64,000 nucleotides of DNA, from assembly GCA_001648575.1 (NCBI GenBank), contig LQXN01000067.1:248001-312000 (forward strand), in the 5' to 3' direction. Numbering within the stretch: position 1 is the first letter of the stretch; each line of letters starts with the position of its first letter. The DNA is from Sutcliffiella horikoshii DSM 8719. Lineage in GTDB: Bacteria; Bacillota; Bacilli; Bacillales; Bacillaceae_I. This document shows positions 9,879-18,463 of the stretch, in pieces. The translations under genes and the position numbers were made by a program. The notes beneath the pieces are model-generated. The model did not search any database and was not told the origin of the DNA. It saw nothing but the letters and a program-made list of their open reading frames with translations.

Positions 9879-10894
9879 TCTCCCCCGTTCTCTTGTGTTG
9901 TGACAAATTCCATTTTCTCGATGGTTTGTGCGATTGTTCCGACCATATCCGTTTCAACCATTTCCCTTGTTTGCCGAATGGAATTGAACACGGCGTTCGC
10001 ATCGGATGAACCATGAGCTTTTACGACAGGTGCCTTTAAGCCAAATAAAGCTGCACCTCCGTACTCAGAGTAATCCATTTTATTTTTGATCGTTTTTAAT
10101 TTCGGTTTTAACACCGCAGCAGCAAGTTTGCTTTTCAGGTCGCTCGTTAATGCGTCTTTTAACATCGCAAATACAGATAATGCGGTCCCTTCGATAGCTT
10201 TTAATGTAACATTTCCGGTAAAGCCATCTGTAACGACTACATCAGCCACACCGTTCAACAGATCACGTGCTTCCACATTTCCTATGAAATGTACTGCATT
10301 GGATTCTTTGATATACTCAAAAGCCGCCTTTGTCAGCTCATTTCCTTTCTTATCTTCGGTCCCTACATTCAAAAGACCGACCCTCGGCGCTTTCACTCCT
10401 CGCACCTTTTCCGCGTAGATGGAACCCATAAGTGCATATTGAAATAAATGCTCAGGCTTCGCATCTGCATTTGCCCCGACATCAAGCATCACAAACCCTT
10501 TTCCATCTACTGTCGGAAATGTCGGCGAGAGAGCAGGCCTCTCTATTCCTTTTATCCGGCCTACAATCAAAAGCCCAGCTGTCATTAAAGCTCCTGTATT
10601 GCCCGCTGAGATGCAGGCATCCGCTCTTCCCTCTTTCACCTCTTTGGCCATCAGGACCATGGAGGCGTTTTTTTTACGCCGAACGGCTCTTACAGGCTCT
10701 TCATCGCCTGAAATGACTTCTTCTGTATGTAATATAGTTATATTTTTTTCATTCGTTAAAAACGGTCTTATTTTATTTTCATCCCCAACAAGGGTATATG
10801 TAACATCGTTGTATTTTTCGACAGCTTTCATGACGCCTTCCACAATTGACTTAGGAGCATGATCGCCACCCATTGCGTCTATGGCAATTTTCAT
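9875..10894 (-). CDS. plsX: Phosphate acyltransferase PlsX
   Basis: Makes acyl-phosphate from acyl-ACP, the acyl donor for PlsY in the first step of phospholipid synthesis. 339 residues with the family opening [14 protein letters not shown] and the stretches SAGNTGA and [15 protein letters not shown] use the ATG at 10894, with AGGTAGG eight bases upstream; a GTG immediately before it (10897) is less likely. It is second in the operon and overlaps fabD by four bases. Confidence 0.97.
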   Translation of the reverse strand: MKIAIDAMGGDHAPKSIVEGVMKAVEKYNDVTYTLVGDENKIRPFLTNEKNITILHTEEVISGDEEPVRAVRRKKNASMVLMAKEVKEGRADACISAGNTGALMTAGLLIVGRIKGIERPALSPTFPTVDGKGFVMLDVGANADAKPEHLFQYALMGSIYAEKVRGVKAPRVGLLNVGTEDKKGNELTKAAFEYIKESNAVHFIGNVEARDLLNGVADVVVTDGFTGNVTLKAIEGTALSVFAMLKDALTSDLKSKLAAAVLKPKLKTIKNKMDYSEYGGAALFGLKAPVVKAHGSSDANAVFNSIRQTREMVETDMVGTIAQTIEKMEFVTTQENGGE

Positions 10895-10912
10895 CACTTT
10901 AACCTACCTTTG

Positions 10913-11479
10913 TTAAGAACTTGTAGAACGGAACATCTCGAACTCTCCGTGGAACACCTTTTCGCTTCCGACAGAGCTTTTCACCTCTACAGTAGTTCTT
11001 CCTTTTTCTTTATCTACTTTACTGACGACTGCCTTTGCAACAATTCTCTCACCCAGCTTAACCGGTCTGGTAAAGCGGATGGTAGCTTTTGCAGTTAGCG
11101 CCAACTCATCATTAATGACTGCAACTGCCAATGAATTGGCCTGTGCAAATAAATGATGACCACGTGTAATTTGATTTCTTTTAAAAACATGCTCGCTTTG
11201 CACATCAAAAATGGAAATGGCACTCTCATCCAGCTGTAAATCGATGATTTCACCGATCACTTCATCAAGCGGGAGGGACCTTACCTCTTTTTCGAGTGTA
11301 CGTGCTGCTACATTTTTAATCCGTTCACGTAATTCGGGAATACTTAATTCCAATCGGTCCAATCGCACTGTCTGAATGCTCACCTGGAAGAAATCCGCAA
11401 GTTCTTCGTCTGTAATAAAAGGGTTCTCTTGTATTTTTTCCTTTAAGGATAACTGGCGCTCCTTTTTATTTCTTCTCAT
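10913..11479 (-). CDS. fapR: Fatty acid and phospholipid regulator FapR
   Basis: Repressor of lipid synthesis genes whose DNA binding is released by malonyl-CoA. An amino-terminal DeoR-type helix-turn-helix (about 18-45) is joined to a hot-dog-fold effector domain (from about 75; conserved [17 protein letters not shown]). The ATG at 11479 (MRRNKKERQ) gives 188 residues, exactly the B. subtilis length. The open frame runs 39 codons further upstream but would include the operator and promoter. It is the first gene of fapR-plsX-fabD-fabG-acpP and is autoregulated through the site at 11501-11519. Confidence 0.97.
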   Translation of the reverse strand: MRRNKKERQLSLKEKIQENPFITDEELADFFQVSIQTVRLDRLELSIPELRERIKNVAARTLEKEVRSLPLDEVIGEIIDLQLDESAISIFDVQSEHVFKRNQITRGHHLFAQANSLAVAVINDELALTAKATIRFTRPVKLGERIVAKAVVSKVDKEKGRTTVEVKSSVGSEKVFHGEFEMFRSTSS

Positions 11480-11500
11480 AGAATCCACACCATCCGAACT

Positions 11501-11551
11501 ATTATGACTAGGTACTAATAGTAGTATATATACTAAAAAAGGAGATTGCAA
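11501..11551 (-). promoter_or_regulatory. fapR operon promoter with FapR operator
   Basis: On the minus strand TTGCAA (11546-11551), a 17-base spacer and TATACT (complement of 11523-11528) form a good sigma-A promoter. Immediately downstream the complement of 11501-11519 reads ATTAGTACCTAGTCATAAT, a close match to the known FapR box (TTAGTACCTA followed by TCTTAA-like). The operator would cover the transcription start, as expected for repression. Confidence 0.88.
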
Positions 11552-11574
11552 GGAAAAAAATCGCTTCCAGAAGT

Positions 11575-11616
11575 AAAAACGACAGGGAACCGCCAATGAA
11601 ATGACGTTCCCCTGCC
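11575..11616 (-). terminator. Intrinsic terminator after recG
   Basis: Minus-strand hairpin GGCAGGGGAAC / GTTCCCTGTC with a loop of about a dozen bases, then TTTTT, five bases after the recG stop. It separates the sda-recG unit from the fapR promoter. Confidence 0.85.
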
Positions 11617-11620
11617 ATGA

Positions 11621-13669
11621 TCAATCTAGTTTTTCCCCATTCATTACCCCTGAATTTTCAACCATTTGCCTTAGTCCCCTGTATTCCTCATCCTCCCAAA
11701 AACTTTGAGAGTATAAAAGCTCATGTGCATCCTGTCTTGCAACTTCCAGGGCTCTATAATCATGCACCATGTCAGCCACTTTGAATTCAGGAACACCGCT
11801 TTGCTTGCGCCCGAAGAAATCCCCGGGCCCCCTAAGTTCCAGGTCCTTTTCAGACAGTACGAAACCATCATTTGTTTCAGTCATGATTTTCATCCGTTCC
11901 TTCCCTACTTCCGACTTCGGATCAGCGAGGAGAATACAGTAGGATTGTTCACTTCCGCGCCCCACCCGTCCACGGAGCTGGTGCAGTTGAGATAGCCCGA
12001 ACCTTTCGGCATCATAAATCACCATCATCGTTGCATTAGGAACGTTCACCCCTACCTCTACGACCGTAGTGGATACAAGAAGTTGTACTTCATTATTGCT
12101 GAAGGCTTCCATCACTTTTTCTTTTTCATCCGAACTCAATCTCCCGTGCATCAAGCCGATCTTCCAATTACCACGGTAATAGTGGGTAAGCATATCGTGA
12201 ACATCAATGGCATTTTGGACATCCAGCTTTTCTGATTCTTCGATAAGCGGACAGATGACATATGCCTGCCTGCCCTTTTGGAGCTCTTTTTCAACAAATC
12301 CCAGCACTCGGTCAATCATTTGGTGCTTTGCCCAATATGTTTCAATGGCTTTTCTGCCAGCAGGCATTTCATCTATGATGGAAACATCCATCTCCCCGAA
12401 TGCTGTGATGGCGAGTGTTCTCGGTATCGGAGTTGCCGTCATGAAAAGGACATCAGGGTTTTCCCCCTTTTCTCTGAGGACTCTCCTTTGCTCCACCCCG
12501 AAACGATGCTGTTCATCTGTGATTACGAGCCCCAGCTTCAAAAAGTTTACTTCTTCTTGAATTAACGCATGCGTTCCCACCAGAATATCGATTTCACCTT
12601 TTTGCAATCTTTCCAAAAGTTCTCTTCTTCGTTTTCCTTTAACAGAGCTTGTCAACAATTCTATCTTTACTGATGTATTCTCAAACAATGCTGTTAACGA
12701 TTGAGAATGCTGCTCTGCCAAGATTTCAGTGGGAACCATCAACGCACCTTGATAGCCAGCTAAATGAGCAGCAAAAAGGCTTATTGCGGCCACCACAGTC
12801 TTCCCGGATCCGACATCCCCCTGCAACAGGCGGTTCATTCGGAAGGGCGATGTCATGTCAGCCATTATTTCTCCCAGTACCCTGCCCTGTGCTCCTGTTA
12901 ATGGGAAAGGCAGAGAATGAATGAACTGATCAAGTGCATCTTCTGAAAAATGATGCACCACCCCTCTGGTCTGTTCGCGCTTATATTTTCGCAAGGCTTG
13001 GATTTTCAGTTGGTAATGCAAAAACTCCTCATACACAAGATACCTTCTCGCATGCTTCAAAATGTCTTGATTTTGTGGATTATGTAGCGCTCTTACGGCT
13101 TCACCCTTCGAAGGAAGCTTATATTTCCGAAGCAGCGATTGCGGAAGAGCATCATCAAGCTGATCACCATGGGAGTTGAGGGCATTTGAGATGAACTTAC
13201 GCATTTGTTTGACTGTGATGTTGCCTTTCACTGAATATACCGGCTCTACTTCACTCTCTTTCATGAAAGGGCCGAAGTGGATTTCCATCACCGTGATGGT
13301 TTGACGGTGTTGGTCCCATTTCCCTGTAATCGTTATCGTATCATTGATGGAGAGTTTATTTTTATAATACGGGCGGTTGAAGCACACCGCCTTGACTAAA
13401 AAGCGGCCAACAAAAAAACGAAAAGTCAACCGTGATTTCTTTTTACCAAAATACATAAGAGAAGGCTCGCCATGAACCTTCCCTTCCACTGTTACTTTCT
13501 CTTCATGTTTAACTTCCGATATATCTCTTAAGCGGTAATCTTCGTATCTGTATGGAAAATGCATGAGGAGATCTTCCACAGAAATAATCCCCATCGCATG
13601 GAGGGAGTTTGCGGTTTCTTCGCCAATGCCTTTTAAGGTTGTTACATATATCTCAGATAATTTAGTCAC
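11621..13669 (-). CDS. recG: ATP-dependent DNA helicase RecG
   Basis: Branched-DNA helicase that remodels stalled forks and Holliday junctions. It has an amino-terminal wedge/OB domain (to about 170), then two helicase domains with Walker A GDVGSGKT, the DEQH box (ITDEQHRFG), TATPIPRT and QLRGRVGR. The start is uncertain. The GTG at 13669 gives 682 residues, equal to B. subtilis RecG, and overlaps the sdaAA stop by eight bases, but its binding site (AAAAAGG) is almost adjacent, so translational coupling is likely. A longer frame from GTG 13711 would lie inside sdaAA and lacks a site. Confidence 0.93.
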   Translation of the reverse strand: MTKLSEIYVTTLKGIGEETANSLHAMGIISVEDLLMHFPYRYEDYRLRDISEVKHEEKVTVEGKVHGEPSLMYFGKKKSRLTFRFFVGRFLVKAVCFNRPYYKNKLSINDTITITGKWDQHRQTITVMEIHFGPFMKESEVEPVYSVKGNITVKQMRKFISNALNSHGDQLDDALPQSLLRKYKLPSKGEAVRALHNPQNQDILKHARRYLVYEEFLHYQLKIQALRKYKREQTRGVVHHFSEDALDQFIHSLPFPLTGAQGRVLGEIMADMTSPFRMNRLLQGDVGSGKTVVAAISLFAAHLAGYQGALMVPTEILAEQHSQSLTALFENTSVKIELLTSSVKGKRRRELLERLQKGEIDILVGTHALIQEEVNFLKLGLVITDEQHRFGVEQRRVLREKGENPDVLFMTATPIPRTLAITAFGEMDVSIIDEMPAGRKAIETYWAKHQMIDRVLGFVEKELQKGRQAYVICPLIEESEKLDVQNAIDVHDMLTHYYRGNWKIGLMHGRLSSDEKEKVMEAFSNNEVQLLVSTTVVEVGVNVPNATMMVIYDAERFGLSQLHQLRGRVGRGSEQSYCILLADPKSEVGKERMKIMTETNDGFVLSEKDLELRGPGDFFGRKQSGVPEFKVADMVHDYRALEVARQDAHELLYSQSFWEDEEYRGLRQMVENSGVMNGEKLD

Positions 13670-14549
13670 CTTTTTGTAAGGGAACACCAAATATTTTCGC
13701 TTCAAGCTCACGTCCAGTTGGTGTTGCCGCCAACCCTCCTTGTGCTGTTTCTTTTAGTGCAGTAGGCATCGTCTGTCCAATCTTGTACATTGCGTCGATT
13801 ACTTCATCACAAGGGATCGTGCTCGTAATTCCGGCAAGCGCCATATCTGCTGCGACCATCGCATTTGCAGCTCCCATTGCATTCCGTTTCACACACGGAA
13901 CTTCCACAAGACCTGCTACCGGGTCACATACTAATCCTAACATGTTTTTGAGGGTGATGGCCATTGCATGTGCAGATTGATCAGGCGTCCCACCTGCCAT
14001 TTCCACGATGGCCGCAGCCGCCATTCCAGAAGCAGAACCTACTTCAGCCTGACATCCTCCTGCTGCACCGGATATAGATGCATTGTTTGCAACGACAAAT
14101 CCAAAAGCTCCTGATGTAAAGAGGAAGTTGATCATCTCTTCCCTTGAAGGATTAAGCACATTTTTCACTGCGAACAATGTACCAGGCACAACTCCTGCTG
14201 AGCCTGCAGTAGGTGTTGCACAAATCGTCCCCATTGCAGCGTTCACTTCATTAGTTGCAACCGCTTTGCTGACTGCATCCAATATATTCTTCCCTGTCAG
14301 GAAGGTACCTTTTTCAATATATCTTTGAAGAAGCACAGCGTCTCCACCGGTCAATCCTGAAACAGACTTTACTCCTTCGAGGCCTCTTTCCACAGCCTGC
14401 TCCATTATTTCAAGGTTCTTATCCATCTGGGTAAAGATTTCTTCCCTGCTCTTCCCGGTAAACTCCATTTCCTGTTCAATCATGATTTCGGAAATTTTCT
14501 TATTACTGCTTTCTGCGATTTCTATAAGTTCTGCAACATTGCGAAACAT
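13662..14549 (-). CDS. sdaAA: L-serine dehydratase, alpha subunit (iron-sulfur)
   Basis: Catalytic subunit of the [4Fe-4S] L-serine deaminase, which converts serine to pyruvate and ammonia. 295 residues. Conserved cysteines stand in CATPTAGSAG, GGCQAEVGSASG and the CDPVAGLVEVPC segment, the probable cluster ligands and active site. It follows sdaAB by 57 bases, the usual two-gene arrangement in Bacillaceae. Confidence 0.95.
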   Translation of the reverse strand: MFRNVAELIEIAESSNKKISEIMIEQEMEFTGKSREEIFTQMDKNLEIMEQAVERGLEGVKSVSGLTGGDAVLLQRYIEKGTFLTGKNILDAVSKAVATNEVNAAMGTICATPTAGSAGVVPGTLFAVKNVLNPSREEMINFLFTSGAFGFVVANNASISGAAGGCQAEVGSASGMAAAAIVEMAGGTPDQSAHAMAITLKNMLGLVCDPVAGLVEVPCVKRNAMGAANAMVAADMALAGITSTIPCDEVIDAMYKIGQTMPTALKETAQGGLAATPTGRELEAKIFGVPLQKGD

Positions 14550-14606
14550 TATTTTTCCCCCTAATAGCTAGACTGATTGAAAGCGCTATCATTATTATTC
14601 TAAAAG

Positions 14607-15269
14607 CTAGTCCACAATTTTGGTTACTTGAGTGATGTTGGGCAGTGCTGAAAGTTCTTGAATAACCGTGTCATCTATATTCTGGTCCACTTCTATCGTC
14701 ATCAATGCTTTTTGGCCTTTTTCCTTACGGGAAACTTCCATATGTCCTATATTAATCGCGAATTTCGCCAATACGTTTGCCACTCCGGCAATCGCACCAT
14801 AGCGATCATCATGAACCACCAATATAGCCGGATGATTTCCGGAAAGCTTCAAGACAAAACCATTCAGTTCTGTAATTTCTATTTTCCCTCCACCAATCGA
14901 AATCCCTACAAGTTCCAGTTCTCCTCCTTCATCGCCAATTACCACTTTTGCTGTATTAGGATGATCAGTAATAGCATCTTCTTCATGGAAGGAAACCTTG
15001 ACTCCGGATTCTTCGGCAATTTTTAAAGAGGTCTTGATTCTTTCATCAAACGTATCAAAATCGAGAATCCCACCAACTATCGCTACATCTGTACCATGAC
15101 CTTTATATGTTTTAGCGAATGATCCATAAAACGATATGTTCGCCCACTTAGGCTGTCTGCCGAAAAGGCTTCTCGCTACACGCCCGATCCTCGCAGCACC
15201 TGCCGTGTGGGAACTTGATGGGCCTATCATTATTGGGCCGATTATATCAAATACACTTTTATATTTCAT
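14607..15269 (-). CDS. sdaAB: L-serine dehydratase, beta subunit
   Basis: Partner subunit of the two-component L-serine deaminase, 220 residues. The amino-terminal half carries the family signature IIGPIMIGPSSSHTAGAARI; the carboxyl third (from about 145) is an ACT-type regulatory domain (AILVVHDDRYGAIAGVANVLA). The ATG at 15269 (MKYKSVFDIIG) has GGAG eight bases upstream. A sigma-A promoter stands directly upstream at 15296-15325. Confidence 0.95.
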   Translation of the reverse strand: MKYKSVFDIIGPIMIGPSSSHTAGAARIGRVARSLFGRQPKWANISFYGSFAKTYKGHGTDVAIVGGILDFDTFDERIKTSLKIAEESGVKVSFHEEDAITDHPNTAKVVIGDEGGELELVGISIGGGKIEITELNGFVLKLSGNHPAILVVHDDRYGAIAGVANVLAKFAINIGHMEVSRKEKGQKALMTIEVDQNIDDTVIQELSALPNITQVTKIVD

Positions 15270-15295
15270 ACTTCCCACTCCCCTTGGCTGTCTTT

Positions 15296-15325
15296 ATTCT
15301 AACAGATCAATTTCATCACATACAA
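15296..15325 (-). promoter_or_regulatory. Probable sigma-A promoter for sdaAB-sdaAA-recG
   Basis: TTGTAT (complement of 15320-15325), an 18-base spacer and TAGAAT (complement of 15296-15301) on the minus strand, 27 bases before the sdaAB start. The -35 overlaps the tail of the fakA terminator. Confidence 0.55.
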
Positions 15326-15348
15326 AAGAAGGGTGTTACCCCTTCTTT
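15323..15348 (-). terminator. Probable terminator after fakA
   Basis: Minus-strand stem AAGAAGGGG / CCCTTCTT with a short loop, then TTTTG. The U-run is short, so some read-through into sdaAB is likely. Confidence 0.6.
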
Positions 15349-15369
15349 GTTTTCATGTATTATATTATC

Positions 15370-17046
15370 TTACTCAATAGAAAAGATAAAGGAATATAGT
15401 GGCTGTTTGCCGTTATGAACTTCCACTTCGGCATCTGGATAAGCTTCTTCCAATTCTCCCACTAGTTCTTCTACATCATCCTCGGTCACATCTTCACCGT
15501 AAATGACCGTCAGGATTTCCGCATCTTCATCCATCATGGTATTAAGGAGTTCTTTTGCAGCAGCTTTCTTGTCTTTATTGGTTAAAACAATTTTTCCGTC
15601 TGCAATTCCCATGAAATCATCTTTTTGGATTTCCACGCCGTCGATGTTTGTATCTCTGACAGCAAACGTGATTTGACCAGTCTTAACTGACTTTAAAGCA
15701 TCCTTCATCGTCGCTTCATTGTCAGCAAGCTCTCCTGTCGGGTTGAAAGCGAGAATCGCTGCCATTCCTTGAGGAACTGTTTTACTTTCTACCACTGCCA
15801 CATTCTGCTCCGCAACTTCTGCAGCTTGTTTTGCCGCCATGATGATGTTGCTGTTATTTGGCAGGATGATCACGTTATCAGCATTCACTTCATCGATTGC
15901 TTTTAGGATATCCTCTGTGCTCGGGTTCATCGTCTGGCCGCCTTCAATAACTGCCTTAGCTCCGATGCTCTTGAATAGCTCGGCAATCCCTTCACCCATT
16001 GCAACTGTAATGATTCCAAATTTCTCACGCTTTTTGTTTACTTCTGGTTTTGGGGCAGGATAAGCTTCCTCTTCAAAAAGAAGGTTGCTGTGCTGCTCTC
16101 TCATATTCTCAATTTTCAAGTTGATCAGACTTCCGTATTTTTGACCATAAGTCAAAACATCACCGGGCTGTTCTGCATGAATATGCACTTTGACTATTTC
16201 TTCATCGGCAATGACCAACAGGGAATCACCGTATTGAGACAGGTCGTTACGGAAGTTTTCTTCTGTGAAAGGATTGTCTTTCACTTTGTCATCTTCAAAC
16301 TTGACCATGAATTCTGTACAATAGCCGAACTCGATGTCTTCAGTATTGATAGCGGCATGAACACTCTTATGGTGTTCTGCATTAACAAGCTCGTTCATCG
16401 TCGTAGTTGGCACGATATCTTCTATTCTCTGGCCTTTCAGCTCTGCCAAGAAGCCTTCATAGATATAGACAAGACCTTGCCCACCACTATCCACAACTCC
16501 TACTTCTTTCAGGACAGGAAGAAGATCAGGTGTCCGTTTAAGGGATGCATTGGCCTCTTTTAAAGTTTCTTCCATCAACACGATGATATCTTCTTCGTTT
16601 TTGGCAACAGCCACTGCTTTTTTGGCAGCGTCTTTTGCAACAGTTAAGATAGTACCTTCCACTGGTTTCATTACAGCCTTATACGCTGTCTGTACCCCAG
16701 CTTCCAAAGCTTGTGCAAAGTCTTTACTCGTAATGGTTTCTTTTGATTCGATATGCTTTGAGAATCCTCGGAATAATTGAGATAAAATAACCCCTGAATT
16801 ACCTCTTGCACCCATAAGCAGGCCTTTAGCCAGAGCAGAACCAACCTTTCCGATATGCTCAGAAACATTACCTTTTACTTCTTTCGCTCCTGAGGTAATG
16901 GAAAGATTCATATTTGTTCCCGTATCTCCATCCGGAACCGGAAAAACGTTCAACGCATCCACTGTTTTGGCGTTGTTTGATAAATGATTTGCACCTTGGA
17001 TGACCATTTGTGCAAAACGTTTCCCATTTAGAACTTTTACTGACAC
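15370..17046 (-). CDS. fakA: Fatty acid kinase FakA (YloV; DhaL domain)
   Basis: Kinase that phosphorylates FakB-bound fatty acids, letting exogenous fatty acids enter phospholipid synthesis through PlsX products. 558 residues. The amino-terminal DhaL/Dak2 nucleotide domain carries PVPDGDTGTNM with the Mg-binding aspartates at about 39 and 41. A middle domain follows, then a carboxyl EDD/DegV-like domain. It starts at GTG 17046 (VSVKVLNGKRF), which has GGAGG eight bases upstream; an earlier ATG lies inside yloU. It directly follows yloU, the standard pairing. Confidence 0.93.
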   Translation of the reverse strand: MSVKVLNGKRFAQMVIQGANHLSNNAKTVDALNVFPVPDGDTGTNMNLSITSGAKEVKGNVSEHIGKVGSALAKGLLMGARGNSGVILSQLFRGFSKHIESKETITSKDFAQALEAGVQTAYKAVMKPVEGTILTVAKDAAKKAVAVAKNEEDIIVLMEETLKEANASLKRTPDLLPVLKEVGVVDSGGQGLVYIYEGFLAELKGQRIEDIVPTTTMNELVNAEHHKSVHAAINTEDIEFGYCTEFMVKFEDDKVKDNPFTEENFRNDLSQYGDSLLVIADEEIVKVHIHAEQPGDVLTYGQKYGSLINLKIENMREQHSNLLFEEEAYPAPKPEVNKKREKFGIITVAMGEGIAELFKSIGAKAVIEGGQTMNPSTEDILKAIDEVNADNVIILPNNSNIIMAAKQAAEVAEQNVAVVESKTVPQGMAAILAFNPTGELADNEATMKDALKSVKTGQITFAVRDTNIDGVEIQKDDFMGIADGKIVLTNKDKKAAAKELLNTMMDEDAEILTVIYGEDVTEDDVEELVGELEEAYPDAEVEVHNGKQPLYSFIFSIE

Positions 17047-17062
17047 TAAAATTTCCTCCTTA

Positions 17063-17425
17063 TTACGGGTTCGTAACTCGAACTCCCTGTACATAAATAT
17101 TTAAAGAATCAACGGAAAGACCGAGCATTTGATTCAGGGTATATTTCACTTTTGTCTGTACATTATGAGCCACCTCGGAAATCTTTGTTCCATAGCTTAC
17201 GATGATGTACATATCGATATGTAGCTGATCTTCTTCTTGGCGCACGAGGACACCTTTCGTGAAGTTCTCTTTTCTAAGTATCTCTGATAACCCATCTTTC
17301 AGTTGGCTTTTTGATGCCATGCCTACTATTCCATAACAATCAATTGCAGCTCCCCCGGCGATGGTAGCAACTACATCATTAGAAATATCTATTTGACCAT
17401 AGGATGTTTTTAGTTCGATGGACAT
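17063..17425 (-). CDS. yloU: Asp23/Gls24-family envelope stress protein YloU
   Basis: Small Asp23-family protein, 120 residues as in B. subtilis, usually encoded beside the FakA-type kinase. It is soluble, with no signal peptide. The middle holds the family stretch VVATIAGGAAIDCYGIVGMAS. Family members associate with the membrane and respond to envelope stress; the function in lipid metabolism is not settled. The ATG at 17425 (MSIELKTSYG) follows GGGGGAACC; the ten codons upstream in frame are unlikely. Confidence 0.92.
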   Translation of the reverse strand: MSIELKTSYGQIDISNDVVATIAGGAAIDCYGIVGMASKSQLKDGLSEILRKENFTKGVLVRQEEDQLHIDMYIIVSYGTKISEVAHNVQTKVKYTLNQMLGLSVDSLNIYVQGVRVTNP

Positions 17426-17789
17426 AAAGGTTCCCCCTTCGATTGGATTTTTCACCTTGTCTACACGCTATTTTACTATAAAAACGTTCAATTTAAAAGC
17501 AGGCGGGTACTATTCTAATAATACTATTATTATACTGAATGCTAAAAACATGTATGTCAAGGTTTTTTTCTTGAAAGCTTTCTTTAGAACTATTGCAAAG
17601 TGCGGGGTAGTATGTTAAATTATATAAGTATTTTCAAGAGATTATTTTGGTAAAGAAAAATGGTGCAGAGGGGTACTTCCATGGACGTAGACCTTATGTA
17701 TGGTTTTTCTCGCAATAATAAGAAGGTACTTTCTTATTACTAATGAAAATATTGAATGATGTTTCTTTGTAGTTAGGAGGGAATTGAAC
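17426..17789. other. Divergent yloU / rpmB intergenic region
   Basis: Gene-free 364 bases between two divergent genes. For yloU the minus strand has a perfect TTGACA (complement of 17554-17559) and a perfect TATAAT, but with a 20-base spacer. For rpmB the plus strand offers TTGCAA (17593-17598), 17 bases, TAAATT (17616-17621). At 17681-17743 a 20-codon plus-strand frame (MDVDLMYGFSRNNKKVLSYY) has an AGAGGGG site seven bases upstream and ends 46 bases before rpmB; it may be a leader peptide or chance. Confidence 0.5.
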
Positions 17790-17978
17790 ATGGCACGTAA
17801 ATGTGTAATTACAGGCAAAAAGACTGGTTCTGGAAACGCACGTTCTCACGCAATGAACTCTACTCGTCGTACTTGGGGTGCAAACCTTCAAAAAGTTCGC
17901 ATCTTAGTAGATGGTAAGCCAAAGCGTGTATACGTTTCTGCAAGAGCTTTAAAATCAGGTAAAGTTGAGCGCGTTTAA
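17790..17978 (+). CDS. rpmB: 50S ribosomal protein L28
   Basis: Large-subunit ribosomal protein of 62 residues, opening [16 protein letters not shown] and rich in arginine and lysine. Only one cysteine remains, so this is the form without the zinc ribbon. AGGAGG lies nine bases before the ATG at 17790; a TTG two codons upstream is in frame but worse placed. It is one of few plus-strand genes here, divergent from yloU and convergent with spoVM, and monocistronic with its own terminator, as in B. subtilis. Confidence 0.97.
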   Translation: MARKCVITGKKTGSGNARSHAMNSTRRTWGANLQKVRILVDGKPKRVYVSARALKSGKVERV

Positions 17979-17996
17979 TAATTGCGCACATAAAGA

Positions 17997-18027
17997 AGAG
18001 ACAGGGATGCTTTCCCTGTCTCTTTTT
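17997..18027 (+). terminator. Intrinsic terminator of rpmB
   Basis: Perfect 11-base-pair stem AGAGACAGGGA / TCCCTGTCTCT with loop TGCTT, followed by TTTT, 19 bases after the rpmB stop. Confidence 0.92.
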
Positions 18028-18287
18028 ACTTTGGGTCGTTTTTGAATACATGTGGGATTGATGTTGATGATGGTTTACATAACTATTTTACCGTATACTA
18101 CAAACAAGAATTCTTATGATAGTGTGAATATTACTCTATATGGGTTTTTTAAGCTTGTAAAATTGGATTCGGTCATTGATCCGAAAACTTCGGTCAACTT
18201 CAACATTCATCGGACATTTACATTTTCCCAACTTACACACCTTGCCGCCCCTCAATCAGCCATACCGTTCAAGCAAAATTATTTATT
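18028..18287. other. Convergent rpmB / spoVM gap, nothing recognised
   Basis: About 260 AT-rich bases between the two facing terminators. An open frame on the plus strand crosses it but has no ribosome binding site and runs antisense into spoVM. No RNA gene, repeat or promoter stood out. Confidence 0.5.
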
Positions 18288-18311
18288 AAAAAAGCACCCT
18301 TTCGAGGTGCC
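18288..18311 (-). terminator. Intrinsic terminator of spoVM
   Basis: Minus-strand stem GCACCT / GGGTGC (one G-U pair) with loop CGAAA, followed by TTTTTT, starting directly after the spoVM stop codon. Confidence 0.85.
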
Positions 18312-18392
18312 TTACTCCTTCTTAAACGACCCAAGCATAGCCCGGATTATTCCCCCCAAGAACCTAGGTAGTTTGATTGTATAAAATTTCAT
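18312..18392 (-). CDS. spoVM: Stage V sporulation protein M (26 aa)
   Basis: Amphipathic peptide that recognises the convex forespore membrane and anchors SpoIVA to start spore-coat assembly. The product begins MKFYTIKLPRFLGGIIRAML and ends GSFKKE, which differs only slightly from the 26-residue B. subtilis SpoVM (Pro9 and Gly13-Gly14 preserved, basic end). GGAGGAGGG stands a few bases before the ATG at 18392, and a terminator follows at once. It lies between thiN and rpmB as in B. subtilis. In that species it is made under sigma-E; I did not see a clear sigma-E promoter here. Confidence 0.96.
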   Translation of the reverse strand: MKFYTIKLPRFLGGIIRAMLGSFKKE

Positions 18393-18463
18393 TACATTCC
18401 CTCCTCCGAACTTTTACCGTTTTATTTAAATAAGGTTACAGATTAGCGGATAGTGGGACCGTT

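Noticed and set aside
11480-11596. Amino-terminal extension of FapR
   Set aside because: It would translate through the promoter and FapR operator; the 188-residue form fits the family exactly.
18052-18384. 110-codon plus-strand frame opposite spoVM
   Set aside because: No ribosome binding site; it runs antisense through the real spoVM and its terminator.
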